A stretch of 64,000 nucleotides of DNA, taken from contig OY482859.1 of assembly GCA_960531495.1 (NCBI GenBank), forward strand, positions 13,188,318-13,252,317, written 5' to 3'. This document shows, piece after piece, positions 23,653 to 35,125 of the stretch; positions within the stretch are counted from its first letter, which is position 1; each line of letters begins with the position of its first letter. The stretch is from Zeus faber (Eukaryota; Chordata; Actinopteri; Zeiformes; Zeidae). Both the position numbers and the translations under genes were made by a program. The notes beneath the pieces are model-generated. The model had not been told where the DNA came from. It was given only the letters and a program-made list of their open reading frames with translations, and made no database searches.

Positions 23653-26600
23653 GTGCATACATACATATACTGTACACATACATACATACATACATACATA
23701 CATACATACATACATACATACATACATACATACATACGTACGTGCATACAGTACATACATACATACATACGTACAGTACATACACAAATACATACATACA
23801 TATGTGCATACATACATATACTGTACACATACATACATATACTGTACACATACATACATACATACATACATACATACATACATACATACATACATACGTA
23901 CGTACATACATACATACATACGTGCATACAGTACATACATACATACATACATACATACATACATACATACATACATACATACATACATACATACTTACAG
24001 TACATACACAAATACATACATACATATGTGCATACATACATATACTGTACACATACATACATATACTGTACACATACATACATACATACATACATACATA
24101 CATACATACATACATACATACATACATACATACATACGTAAATACATACATACATACATACATATGTGCATACATACATATACTGTACACATACATACAT
24201 ACATACATACATACATACATACATACATACGTACATACATACATACATACATACGTACATATGTACATACATACATATGTACATACATATCATGATCATC
24301 TCAGCGCAGTTGGGCTCCAGCAGGATGCTGAAGTGTGACGGCTAGACACTGCCTTTCAGCTCCCCCATCACAGGTTCAAGTCCCAATTTTTCCATCCCAG
24401 TCATGGCAGAGGTTCCTTTAATTAGATGATCGCATTTTGGGTATTGCGTTCGATATGTTTGTTTTAGGACTAGATATGGAGGAATAAATCTCTTGTAGTG
24501 CTGTGTAAATAGTTTATTGTGACTTTTGCTCATTCACCTGGCGGATTTATCTTACGTAATTGATTCATGAATTCAGACAACACACGTAAATTTGGACTGC
24601 AAAAAAATCTGTGAGTCACAAGCTTAAGCCCGTCAAGAGCCGCTCATCATCACTACAGTCCCAACGCTACAATTGCGTATCTCCTCTCCTCTGCCTGCCC
24701 CGTCCACTCTCTACATTCTCTCATGAGCCTTTTTTTTTTCGAATTAGAATTATTGGGATTCTTTTGGGTTGTGAGTGATGCAGAGCGCCCATCGCTGGAG
24801 TGACAGCAAAAAGGGTTGTTAGGGAAAAAAAAAAAGTCCACACAAATACACGAGTCATATGTAAAGTCCGCCTGTGGCCTCGCACCAACCGAACCAAGCG
24901 GACAAAGCCTCAGAAAATCAAACAACCGTTTATACTGAGCGACTTGCCAAGGACCAAGGAGGAAAAAAGAGTCGTCGCTCTCAGTGTGAAACTTGAGCTC
25001 GTTGTGATGAACACACAGAGCTGCTATTCTGCTCAAACTGATGAAGGCGATAAATCCAACCAGCCTCGCAATCGCGATTCCATTGTTGATGCATTTTATG
25101 CGGAATTTGAAACCCCAGTCTAAAAAAACTCACCGTAGACCTTGAGTGTGAGCCCCGAGCTGGTTTTGGTGCTGACGGAGCGGCTCTTATGGCGCCCTCG
25201 GCAGCCGTACTCTCCCGAGTGTGAGTTTGAGGCGGAGGGGATGGACAGGGTGCCTCCGTCCGGACCCAGGGACGTGGAGCTGTCCACGTGGATCTCCTTT
25301 CCGCCTCGGTACCAGCTGTACGTCCAGTCGGAGCTGCTCTCATTAATGCCGCAGCTCAGCTCCGCGCTCTCGGTGGGGAACACTTCGGGCCAGGGAGTGT
25401 TCAGGTTTAGAGATGGTACAGGGATATCTGTAAAAGAAATAAAAAGAAATAAAAGCCAGTGATTCTTCTTTGTCATATTTTGTTTGTTTGCCTGTTCGGT
25501 CAAAAGCACTCACTTTACTAAAACTAGTGATAATAAATGAATTAAATATAAATAAATAAATCAAATAAATGAATGATGAGGTAAGACATTAAGATGTAAT
25601 TAATTAATTAATTGAAAAACACATGTTAGAACTATGTTAAACTGTGACACACATTATTTTACCACGATATACTAGTTGACACCACTATTTAGACTAATTG
25701 AGCACTTTATTGAGACTTATGACTATCACTAAACAGAATATATAGAAATATAATCAGGTCTTTATCGTCACAGGTAAATAACTTATTCTCACACCAATTT
25801 AATGCAAAACGATTGAGATCTAAATGTATTTTACTTACCGGAAATATAAAGAGTTATAACCTCACTGTACTCGGTATCGTATTTTGTTTCTCCCCTCCCG
25901 GCCATGCACCTAAAAGCTCCACTGTTGCTGGAGGAAGCAGAGGGAACGTGTAGAGTGCCACTACTATTGGGACCGGGATGCAGGGCTCCATCTTGGTACC
26001 AGAAATACTCCCACCCGGAGGAGATGTCCACTCTGCACTGCAGCGACACCGATTCCCCAACGTACAGCCTCCCAACATCAGGAACCTGAGACGTCAGCGG
26101 CTTGGGCTTATTTGCTACGAAATATGAAAGAAAGATTTGTAGTTGGTAACAGTATTAAAAATATATATTTTTTTGCCACAGCATTTCACATAAAAAACGA
26201 TGACAACAACAACAATAATAATAATAACAATACATTTAAGAATTATCTGAAAAATTGGCAATGTACAATAAACCTTAATATTAAATAGAAGATAGAACAT
26301 CGATAGAAAATTTGTACCTATAATATAACAATAAATGATAGATATTCTATCATTTATTCATCAATGAACGATAACCTTGAAATTACCAAAAAAACTGAAA
26401 AATAAATCAAGAAATATACAGCAATAAAAAATAAAAAAAGGTGGCAGTATACAATGAACCTAATGATAATTAAAATACTGTGTATATATATATATATATA
26501 AAACCAAAAATCAACAAAAGCTATAAAAAAATAAACAAACTGATAACCTGAAAAATGTAAAATGAATGATAAAACATTCAAAATGTACAGGAAACAAGAA

Positions 26601-27114
26601 ACAATTGCCGATATACAATAAACCAAATGATAATAAAATCAATACCACAAATATTTTGGCAATATAGAATAGAAGACGTTATCCTTTTGTAGCCTGTGAA
26701 GGACAAATCATAAAAACATAAATCCAAAATTAAATCCACTCACCGAAGACCCTTAGAGAGACGGTGTTACTGGACTCGGTTATAACGGGTCTGGCTCTGT
26801 GCCTCCCACTGCAGACGTAGTCTCCACCGTGTTCTTGTCTCGCTGAGGTTATGATGAGGGACGACCCTCCCGGACCCGGACCAGGGGACAGGGCCAGGTC
26901 CGGGTCTGAGTTTGCCACAATCTGGCGTTTCCCCCTGGACCATGTGTAGGTCCAGTCGGACTCGGAGCTTCCATAAACCAAGCAGCTCAGCTCCGCTCTC
27001 TCTGAGGGGAACACCTCCAACCACTGGGTCCGCAGCTCTAATGAGGGAACTGGGATATCTGCAACACATCCACTGTTATAATAATATAAATACATACTGG
27101 ACGTAATATCCAGC

Positions 27115-27160
<46 letters not shown>

Positions 27161-27216
27161 TAATTGTTATATTTAATGGGTGGAAGAGACATCCCCTGGA
27201 TACAGTAGATAGATAA

Positions 27217-27302
<86 letters not shown>

Positions 27303-30300
27303 GGATAGATAGATGGATAGATAGAAATAACAGCAACAGATGAAGTAGGAATCTTTCAAACCAGTGCACTGGTCATAGAAGTGCAGTTACTATCATTCCA
27401 CTTTGCATATTAGGCAACTCTTTGTTGTGAAATTTGAGTATTGCAGAGGCTACTTCTAAAAAATATATACTGTATATATTACACCAAAATTATGATATAT
27501 TTCAGACAAGTTTAAATATATATATTTTTTATAAATATACCAATGACAATATTTTCAAAATGTCTTATGACCCTGTGAGCATATAAAGTGGTCGCCAATG
27601 TTGAGAATATGTGGATTAAGCTATCATAAGCCTTGAATAGTAATATAGCATTCAGGAATTGTAATGTATGTCATAGGCGCAATCACAGCATGTTTAAAAA
27701 ATATATATATTTTTTAAAATCTTTTCTTCAAAGACATAACTCCAAGGGCTTTGTTTTAATTATGAAATGCTCCTTCTTACAAATAATTTCCAGATTCAGC
27801 TTCTCACTGCCCTTCGTGGTGAACCGTGAGCCAGATCTGGTGGCCTTGCACGTGTACGTCCCTCCGTCCGAGGTGGCAGGAGAGGGGATCGCATAGGTGT
27901 TTGTCCTGTCAGCGGTGGAGAGTTGTCCTCCATCTTTGAACCAGTGAAACTCCCAACCGGACGACTCCAGAACTGTACATGTGAGAGACACTGATTCCCC
28001 AACGTACATCTGCTCAAAGCCAGGATCTCTTTTCAATGCAGGCTCGGGGTTCTTGTCTAAAAAAAAAACAGTAAGTATTCCAAAATGATTATTTTATTAT
28101 CCATAAAAAGTACTTACATTATGAAACATGTTAAGCTAAAGCTCCTTGTGCCAATACATGAACCATACCGTAGACACTGAGAGAAAGGGAGTTACTATCT
28201 CCAGTGGCGACCACAGACTTGGTCTTGTGTTGACCTTTACAGGAATAATTTCCAGAATGCGCTTTTGACGCCGATTCGATGGTGAGAATCGTTCTCTCCG
28301 AGTTGAAGGACAAGGATTGGTCTTCATTGATCTGCCGTGCACCTCTGTACCAGTCAATGTTCCAATCGGATGTGTCCGGAACCTCACAGCTCAGCTCCAC
28401 CCTCTCAGATGGAAATACATCCTGCCATTTGGTCTGAACCTTCACGGACGGCGTGGGTAGCTCTGGAAAATGTCATGACAAAAAGGAGAATTGGGAAAAA
28501 CCTCTGAGAAACATCTCAGAAACCTCTGAGAAAAATCTGAGGGATGTCTGAGAAACCTCTGAGAAAAATCTGAGGGACGTCTGAGAAACATCTGAGAACC
28601 ATCCATAAACTTTTCAAAAGAACCTAAATGAAGTGCTTACCTAACAATTGGAGACTCTTCGTTTCACTCATCTCAATATAGAATGGGTCCTTTCCCCTTT
28701 TTGCTTGGCACGAGTATTGCCCGCTGTCCGATAGATTTGTGGATTTAACGTTGTAGGATTGATCAGTTGTTTGAAGCTGGACTCCATCTTTGACCCACAG
28801 ATACTCCCATCCAGAAGACTCATCCACCCTGCAGCTGAAGGACACAGGCTCCCCAACGTACATCTTGTTGTCAGAGGCTGTAGTTTGGGTCAGTGTAGCC
28901 TTTGGCTTGTTGTCTGATCAAAGCAAAGGAGTCAATGGGGCAATGTTAAATACCTGACTTAAATAAGTATTGGGTGCAATAAATTGAACATTTACGTTAC
29001 CGTGGACTTTGAGTGGAAGTGAGTTGCTATCTTCAGTGGTGACGGACTTAGTCTCGTGTTGACCTCTGCAGTAATAAGCTCCAGAATATGCTGGCGATGA
29101 AGGGGTGATAGTGAGGAGTGTACTGTCGATGTTGAGGGATGTAGTCGAATCATTACGGATCGACTGCCCGTCCCTGTACCAGGAGATGATCCAGTCCCAG
29201 CTGTCCGCAACCTCACAGCTCAGCTTCACTTTCTCAGATGGAAATACATCCCGCCATTTGGTCTGAACCTCCACAGATGGGGTGGGTAGCTCTGGAAAAT
29301 GTTGTGACAAAAAGGAGATTTGGAAAAACCTCTGAGAAACATCTCAGAACCCTCTGAGAAACCTCTGAGAACCATCCATAAACTTTTCAAAAGAACCTAA
29401 ATGAAGTGCTTACCTAACAACTGGAGACTCTTCGTTTCACTCATCTCAGTATAGAATGGGTCCTTTCCCCTTTTTGCTTGGCACGAGTATTGCCCGCTGT
29501 CCGATAGATTTGTGGATTTAACGTTGTAGGATTGATCAGTTGTTTGAAGCTGGACTCCATCTTTGACCCACAGATACTCCCATCCAGAAGACTCATCCAC
29601 CCTGCAGCTGAAGGACACAGGCTCCCCAACGTACATCTTGTTGTCAGAGGCTGTAGTTTGGGTCAGTGTAGCCTTTGGCTTGTTGTCTGATCAAAGCAAA
29701 GGAGTCAATGGGGCAATGTTAAATACCTGACTCAAATAAGTATTGGGTGCAATAAAATAATGAACATTTACGTTACCGTGGACTTTGAGTGGAAGTGAGT
29801 TGCTATCTTCAGTGGTGACGGACTTAGTCTCGTGTTGACCTCTGCAGAAATAAGCTCCAGAATATGCTGGCGATGAAGGGGTGATAGTGAGGAGTGAACT
29901 GTCGATGTTAAGGGATGTAGTCGAATCATTATGGATCGGCTGCCCGTCCCTGTACCAGGAGATGATCCAGTCCCAGCTGTCCGCAACCTCACAGCTCAGC
30001 TTCACTTTCTCAGATGGAAACACATCCAACCATTTGGTGCTTAGATTCGCAGTCAGCTTGGGCAGCTCTAGAATGTTAATTCAAAGATAACTGTCAGATA
30101 TATCTCTCAAAGTTGCCATGTTTGAAACTGCATATCCACATGTAGTTTAATAAATGTAAAAATGTAGGTTTTGTGGGTGGACCGTCCCCAGTCAAAATAG
30201 TGTCCTAATAGTTACAAATACGTATAATGTTAAAAATATAAGAGACTGGGGGCCTGATTATTATAAAAAATAAAAGATGGTGGTGCCATAATGAAATATG

Positions 30301-31015
30301 GATCAAGATACTATCTATATATAAATTATAATGATAGCGACCACTGCACTGTTTTAAAAAAGTCAAATATTAATTTAATCTTCCTTATGACAACATGAGT
30401 ATTTAGACCTTATTGTAAAAACGTCAAAATGTCCAAAAATGCAGTCTATTTTAAACTCAAATTTAAACTCAAAACTAGAAAAATTTGTTCTATTTTTAGT
30501 TTGAATTACTTACTTACTTACTAACCCCCATAGTCCGTTTAATTAACCCTATATGCAACTTTCTGCGGTCAAAATAGAATGTATGTAATATTTCTTTTTT
30601 TTCTTATCAAATATCAATAATTTGTTCAAATCAAAACACTGCAACATTAGACATAATGAAAATGAAATTTTCTCATTTAGTCTCACCGTCCTCATCAGCC
30701 TCCTGTGCCACGCACAGAGCAGTGAAATCTGTTGAAAAGAGGTGACGGGGGAAATGTATTTTACACTTTTATGTCTTGAAATATAAATGTATGATCCTTG
30801 ATGAACAGATCTTTGGAAAATGTAAGTAATTAGCTGCATATTTGTAATAATACCTAATAATATTTGTATATAACAATTATTTCTATCAAATACATATTTC
30901 AACTGGTATAATAAAGATAATAATTTGAATTTAATTAATATTTGTATTTGAAAAAAAAAATACAATCACAAAAAAATAACTCACATATGATGCAGAAGAG
31001 GCTGCAAACCGTCAT
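19903..31015 (-). CDS. Fc receptor-like type I membrane protein with 11 Ig domains
   Basis: 19 exons, 1187 residues. Signal peptide: 31015-30985 and 30728-30687. Ig exons D1-D10: 30067-29777, 29686-29414, 29291-29001, 28913-28641, 28462-28169, 28056-27781, 27058-26744, 26114-25839, 25427-25134, 22789-22517. D11 is split: 22436-22322 and 22221-22067. Transmembrane: 21005-20904. Tail: 20753-20685, 20526-20467, 20164-20096, 19967-19903. Apart from the intron inside D11, all introns are phase 1. Two Ig types alternate: odd domains carry a DVFPSE...LSCEV...WYRDG pattern, even ones YVGE...SC.V...GWEYLW.KDG. The signal peptide begins MTVCSLFCII. The helix (VLLAVSGCLFFGIIAVFLGC) has no charged residue. 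The tail of about 80 residues has one Tyr (VEYITEE) and no ITIM or ITAM. The architecture resembles teleost Fc-receptor-like proteins; the ligand is unknown. Confidence 0.9.
20904..21005 (-). other. Transmembrane exon of the Ig receptor
   Basis: A 102-base phase 1-1 exon encodes LLKRR, a hydrophobic stretch of about 23 residues, then RVTRKP. Basic residues flank both sides of the helix. It follows the D11 exon directly, so there is essentially no stalk between the last Ig fold and the membrane. Confidence 0.88.
21066..21305. repeat. Minisatellite in receptor intron (unit about 35 bp)
   Basis: Six or so diverged units of the form GACAATTTAAGATTACGTCG followed by ATTTAGGATTTT. It lies just upstream of the transmembrane exon. 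Confidence 0.88.
21780..21868 (+). mobile_element. LINE/SINE 3' tail in receptor intron
   Basis: CTGTCGTTCCCCTGGCTGCA, then GGACAATAAAGAGATTGAGT followed by TGAATTGAA. The GGACAATAAAG plus short tandem tail is a usual end of fish LINE-type retroposons. It is in the opposite orientation to the gene. Confidence 0.5.
23280..24292. repeat. 1-kb (ATAC)n satellite tract with higher-order structure
   Basis: Almost entirely ATAC/CATA tetramers, broken at regular places by variants (CATACGTGCATACAGTACAT, TACACAAATACATAC, CATATGTGCATACATA, TATACTGTACACATAC). Those variants recur in the same order several times, so there is a longer repeating unit. It lies in the 2.3-kb intron between receptor domains D9 and D10. 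The open frames of up to 361 codons on both strands are pure repeat (YIHT/YVCM) and are not genes. Confidence 0.97.
27110..27330. repeat. (AAT)n and (GATA)n microsatellites
   Basis: (AAT)n at about 27114-27157 and (ATAG)n at about 27205-27326, in the intron upstream of receptor domain D7. Confidence 0.95.
28463..29291 (-). repeat. Duplicated receptor segment, unit 2 (D3 + D4)
   Basis: Contains exon D3 (29291-29001), exon D4 (28913-28641) and their introns. It is nearly identical to unit 1 (29292-30067). D4 and D2 differ by one residue in about 80 (FYIEM versus FYTEM). Over most of the exon, D3 differs from D1 at only four positions. The exception is the first 45-55 bases of D3, which match D5 instead. 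Confidence 0.92.
29292..30067 (-). repeat. Duplicated receptor segment, unit 1 (D1 + D2)
   Basis: Contains exon D1 (30067-29777), exon D2 (29686-29414) and the flanking introns. Coordinates in D2/D4 and the following intron are offset by exactly 773 bases from unit 2; the offset becomes 776 in D1/D3 because of a 3-base indel. Confidence 0.92.
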
Positions 31016-31200
31016 TTCTTCAGCTCCAGGTGCAGGGGCTGGTGTGCATGCGCTCACTACCACTTCTGCATCAGTTTCTCGTCACCAAAGGAAGTAGGCG
31101 CATGTGTTTGTGAAGTCATTTCTGAATTCGGGTGACAAAGTCCAACCCTTCCGTCTCTCATGCGCTGTCTTTAAAGACACAGGAAATCTGCTGGTGAACC
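31016..31200 (-). promoter_or_regulatory. Probable receptor promoter with Ets/PU.1-like sites
   Basis: Immediately upstream of the receptor start codon lie AAAGGAAGTAG (31087-31097, plus strand) and CACAGGAAATC (about 31179-31189). These match the GGAA core of Ets/PU.1 sites that drive many TATA-less myeloid genes. No clear TATA box is seen. This is inference from position and motif only. Confidence 0.35.
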
Positions 31201-31352
31201 ACAGTCAGTGTTGAGTTGAATCTCAAAAAATGTAAAAAGGGAGCAGTTATTAACATGCAAAAATGTCAGCCAAGCATTGCATGTAAAAGCATGACTAACG
31301 ACAAAATATAGTCTCAAAAATGTTCAGAACTTGTTATTTATGTAAGACTCTG

Positions 31353-31574
31353 TTTGGACTAATCAAAAAGGGATTAAGACCAAATTAATAGGATATCATA
31401 TCATATCATATCATATCATATCATATCATATACAATATCAATCAAAATCAGTAAACAAAACTTACAAATTACTTGGTGCAACTCCAATAGTCTAACACCA
31501 ATTTATCCAATATTCATGACAAAACTCTACCTCTCCAACTCTGAGAGGAATGAAGTTATGAAAAAAAAGAGAAA
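31353..31574. repeat. 222-bp direct repeat, left copy
   Basis: Runs from GGACTAATCAAAAAGGGATT through an (ATATC)n run to GAGGAATGAAGTTATGAAAA. It matches 35362-35582 along its whole length with a few indels. The two copies bracket the retroviral remnant and its 3' flank. Confidence 0.9.
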
Positions 31575-31607
31575 ATAAGTACTGTGAGTAAATATATATA
31601 TATATAT

Positions 31608-31625
31608 TGGTGACCCCGATGTGAT
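31608..31625 (+). other. Retroviral primer-binding site, tRNA-Trp type
   Basis: TGGTGACCCCGATGTGAT is complementary to the 3' end of vertebrate tRNA-Trp (CCA) plus CCA, with one mismatch at the thirteenth base (T for C). It sits directly after the LTR-like end. Confidence 0.7.
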
Positions 31626-31937
31626 CCCATTACAAGACTGCAAAGGAGTTCCGAAAGCCTGAACGGTTGCAATACTTCCATGGGTACCCGCTAAAAGGTG
31701 AGCAGAGCCATTTCATGAAGTCTGCATAGATTAGATAGGAATATTTTTGGTGGCAGTTGCATTGTTTAAGGGTGGGCAAACAACTTTGTGGTTTTGGGGG
31801 ATGTATTGTTGAATGATGCAATGAATGAATAATAATTGTTAAATATTGTGGAGACGAGAAATTGGATTGTTTGATGAGAATGGTAGTAAAGGAAGTTATG
31901 AGAACGGGTCAGGAACCCCCCCCTTCGAAGCGGCTGT

Positions 31938-32390
31938 GTGTTAACTTGCAAAGTAATTCCACGTACCGTTTGGGTCCGTTTGTTGAGAATACATCCAGTA
32001 TGCCTAAACTGAGTGACGTTTTGGTGATGAACAGTGTTTAACTGGCGAAGTAATTCCGAATCCCGTTTAGGCCTGTTTGTTGAAAGACCTCCAGTGTGCC
32101 TAAACTGAGTGATGTCTGGCGATGAAAACTCAGGCTTCAGAAGGGTAGTCGATAGTCGGTAATTTCATTTAAGGGTGAGAGGCCCGGATTTCTTTTTTTA
32201 GTGAAGAAAACCAAGCATTTAAGGGTGAGAGGCCCGGAACTATTATTGTTTTACTAAAGTGAACCAAGTATTTAAGGATGAGAAGGCCGGATTTATTTTT
32301 ATAGTAAAGAAACCAAGTATTTAAGGGTGGAAGGCCCGATTTTTAGAGAAACCAAATATTAAAGGGTTAAAGGCCCAATTCACGTGACTA
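31938..32390. repeat. Two tandem repeats in the retroviral leader
   Basis: First, two copies of a unit of about 96 bases (31938-32030, 32035-32128) sharing AAGTAATTCC, CCGTTT, TGTTGA and GCCTAAACTGAGTGA. Second, about five diverged units of 45-60 bases (32166-32375) built on ATTTAAGGGTGAGAGGCCCG and AAACCAAG. Confidence 0.8.
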
Positions 32391-32477
32391 AACATAAAAT
32401 ATTATTGCCGGCTGTGTGAGTGAGAGTGTGTGTAACGAGAGGTACCGCATGTGTGTGTGTAAGGAGAGGTACCGCAT

Positions 32478-33540
32478 GTGTGTCTGGTCTACCTCATCAA
32501 GGACGCACATGGACAGACTCATGAAGGACCCAAAAGAACCACCAACAGGCTCAAACATGAGTGGTGGCATCCCTACCTGGAGGAAATGGTGGCCAACCAT
32601 ATTGCAGAATGCGAAGTCTGTCACGGGCTAAATAAGATGACAGTCTACCAAAGACCTTTGGGAACATTCCCAGTGCCCCGTACCCCTTCAGAGAAATATG
32701 CATAGATTACACAGAAATGGGCAGGAAGTGTAAGGGTACAGATACCTACTCGTGATGGTAGATCGATTCTCTAAATGGGTAGAGGCAGTCCCCTGCAAAA
32801 GAGAGAATGCAGAATCAACGATTTAATGGTAAAGGAAAGAACTCATTCCTCGGTGGGGTACCCCACAGTTATCTGCTCGGACAATGGATCTAATTTTACC
32901 AGCGACAAACTCAGAGAGGTAGAACAGGCATTAGGTATCTCCCATAGATATGGTTCAGTCTATCACCCCCAGTCACAAGGCCTAGTGGAAAGGGCAAACC
33001 AGACTTTGAAAGAAAAAATGGTCAAGGTGCTGGTAGAGACAAAACAGCAACTCAGTACGTCACTAGAGAACATCACATAAACGACTAAACTAACGTGGGT
33101 AGATGCCCTGCCCCTAGCATTAATGTCCATGTGAGCCTCTCTCCATAGTCAAACACATCTTAGCCCACACAAGATATTAACAGGCCGCCCCATGCCAGGT
33201 CCTCACAAACTACCAGGTAAATCACCCGCTTTTGATGATTTCCAGGAAGGCTTTTCTGAATATGTCAAAGTACTGACCGCAGTATCTCGAGTTTTGTATT
33301 CACAGGTCAAGAACACTGCCCAGACTGCCCCACACCCGTGGTGGTCAGTCCCGGAGACTGGGTCCACATCAAGGTCCACAAACGGAAGTGGCCCGAGGAA
33401 AGGGGGACTGGACCTTGGGAGGTAGTTTTGGCCACCTCACATGCAGTAAAGGTCAAAGGTAAAACTAATACTCTCTGGCACCACCTCTCCCTCTGCGCCC
33501 CTGCCACCCCACCCGCAAGAACTCTCACAGAAACGAGGAT
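32478..33540 (+). pseudogene. Retroviral integrase remnant
   Basis: Frames in order show a zinc-binding N-terminal part (HIAECEVCHG near 32600-32630) and a core with [11 protein letters not shown] (about 32760-32790). Then come the [10 protein letters not shown] and [20 protein letters not shown] blocks (about 32877-33030), and a C-terminal SH3-like part (GDWVHIK...KWPEERGTGPWEV, 33354-33425). At least two frame changes and several stops interrupt it. The core acidic residues can be recognised in part, but no intact reading frame exists. Confidence 0.85.
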
Positions 33541-34355
33541 CCAGCTGAAAGACACAAGCATTCTTGTTTGCCCTAGCAGAAGTCCTGGACCCTACACAGT
33601 ATATATATTCTTACCAGTGGGACCCCAATTATCGTATGACCAGTATATGACAAAGGTCACGGAGTGGGGCCGAACAAAAGAAACAGTTCCTGTCATTCAG
33701 ACCTATGAAGGACAAACCCTGGCATTCAAGGTGGATTTCTGTTCCATAATCAAGTGTGGTTCCACAGGGTAGGAGCAGTACCAGTGAATGAGAAATATGT
33801 GTGTTCCACCAACCCCAGAGTAATGAGTGACTGGAAGCTGGACAATGTTAAAGGTACCTATATTGATTGTGGGGCATGAAGTAATGTGGTAAGAAATGTG
33901 ACGTCAACTGCATTTAATTGGTTCTGTACCTGTACTCTGCTAGTGACAATAAAGTTGAATAAAATCTATCTAATCTAATAAACACAGGAACCTGTAGGAG
34001 GAATTGCTACTCCGCTCATTGAGCGGAGTAGCAAGAACCAAAAGAAAATGCAGGAATAGATATTCCCATCACTGGTTGGTTCGACTCTATGTTTTCCAAA
34101 TGAAAAGGTCTAATTTTATCATGCTTAATCAATGTTGCTATCATTGCTGCTCTGTTAATTGAATGTGGATGTTGTTTACCATGCATTTGTGCTCTAGTGG
34201 AAAATGCATCATGACTGCCTTGGGAAAACTGGAAATACAAGCGTACATGGCATTTAGACAGGAGGAAGGTGGCGACACCTATGTTGCTGTAGGTATGGAC
34301 CCCTTTCCCCAGCACCAGGACCTCGACATCCTCCTCCACGATGACTGCATCTAGT
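33541..34355 (+). pseudogene. Retroviral envelope remnant
   Basis: After the integrase end comes poorly conserved sequence. Then, at about 34095-34205, a hydrophobic stretch is followed by a Cys-rich end (ECGCC, CICALVE), as in the membrane anchor of retroviral envelope proteins. Stops occur just before it. Much of the surface subunit is missing, and a nested retroposon tail interrupts the region near 33880-33985. The assignment rests on position and composition. Confidence 0.5.
33880..33985 (+). mobile_element. Retroposon 3' tail nested in the provirus
   Basis: Ends in CTAGTGACAATAAAGTTGAA, then ATCTATCTAATCTAATAA. This is the usual terminal phrase of fish LINE-type elements, so a second insertion hit the provirus after it decayed or as it did. 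Confidence 0.5.
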
Positions 34356-34865
34356 TGACCAGGGTTCAAGAGAGAAAGATCACAACGGCAAATTCAGCAC
34401 ACCTCGCATGAGGTTAAGAGCCAAAAAGAGCCAAAAAGCTGCGAGATCCAGTATCACACCCAGGGAGACACTGCTCCTAAGAAATTACTCTGTGCTAGTT
34501 TGCTCTTTTATTGTAAATGGTCCCGGTGGTGAGTGAATGCCGTCCGCATGTTCAATAATACGGATGTTGGCAGGTTTTCCTGCTGAGACAAATGGGGTTT
34601 TCCCTGCCAATCACTCCTGGAGCCATGCACTGTGCACATCATGATATGCAGAATTGTTTCATTGTATTATACATATTTTATTGTGGGAGGGAATTGTGAG
34701 TAAATATATATATATATACTCTATATAACATTACAGATTGAACTAATCCTCGACAGCAAAACTTTATGTGTGTATACTACTGTATACATTACATTAATGT
34801 ATTTATATACATTACAATCATTCACATTGTGGGTAATCATGATATACAGCTTTATTAATCAGTCA

Positions 34866-34957
34866 GAGCCAAAATTTAAACATGTATTTAGACACTGGGT
34901 GTAACTACACAACAAGTTCGAAACCGGCACTGAAACTGTCAATCTGGCACGCGCGCG

Positions 34958-35046
<89 letters not shown>

Positions 35047-35125
35047 GCAAAATTTAAACATGTATTTAGACACTGGGTGTAACTACGCAACAAGTTCGAA
35101 ACCGGCACTGAAACGGTTAATCTGG

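Larger units (their letters stand above)
31578..34720 (+). mobile_element. Decayed endogenous retrovirus, internally deleted
   Basis: An LTR remnant of about 28 bases ending in GTGAGTAAATATATATATAT precedes the primer site. The same phrase ends a candidate 3' LTR at about 34695-34718. Between them are a repeat-filled leader, a broken integrase, and a fragment of envelope membrane anchor. About 0.85 kb separates the primer site from the integrase, so gag, protease and reverse transcriptase are essentially gone. Integrase type and tRNA-Trp primer suggest a gamma/epsilon-like class I element (inference). Multiple stops and frameshifts make it non-functional. Confidence 0.75.

Noticed and set aside
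23210..24338. Open frames of up to 361 codons on both strands
   Set aside because: They translate only the ATAC tetramer tract (YIHT and YVCM repeats) and are open in all frames at once.
31353..31574. The 222-bp direct repeats as the provirus LTRs
   Set aside because: The left copy ends 34 bases before the primer site and the right copy diverges there; another phrase marks the LTR ends.
34016..34369. 117-codon minus-strand frame
   Set aside because: It is the shadow of the envelope membrane-anchor remnant on the plus strand.
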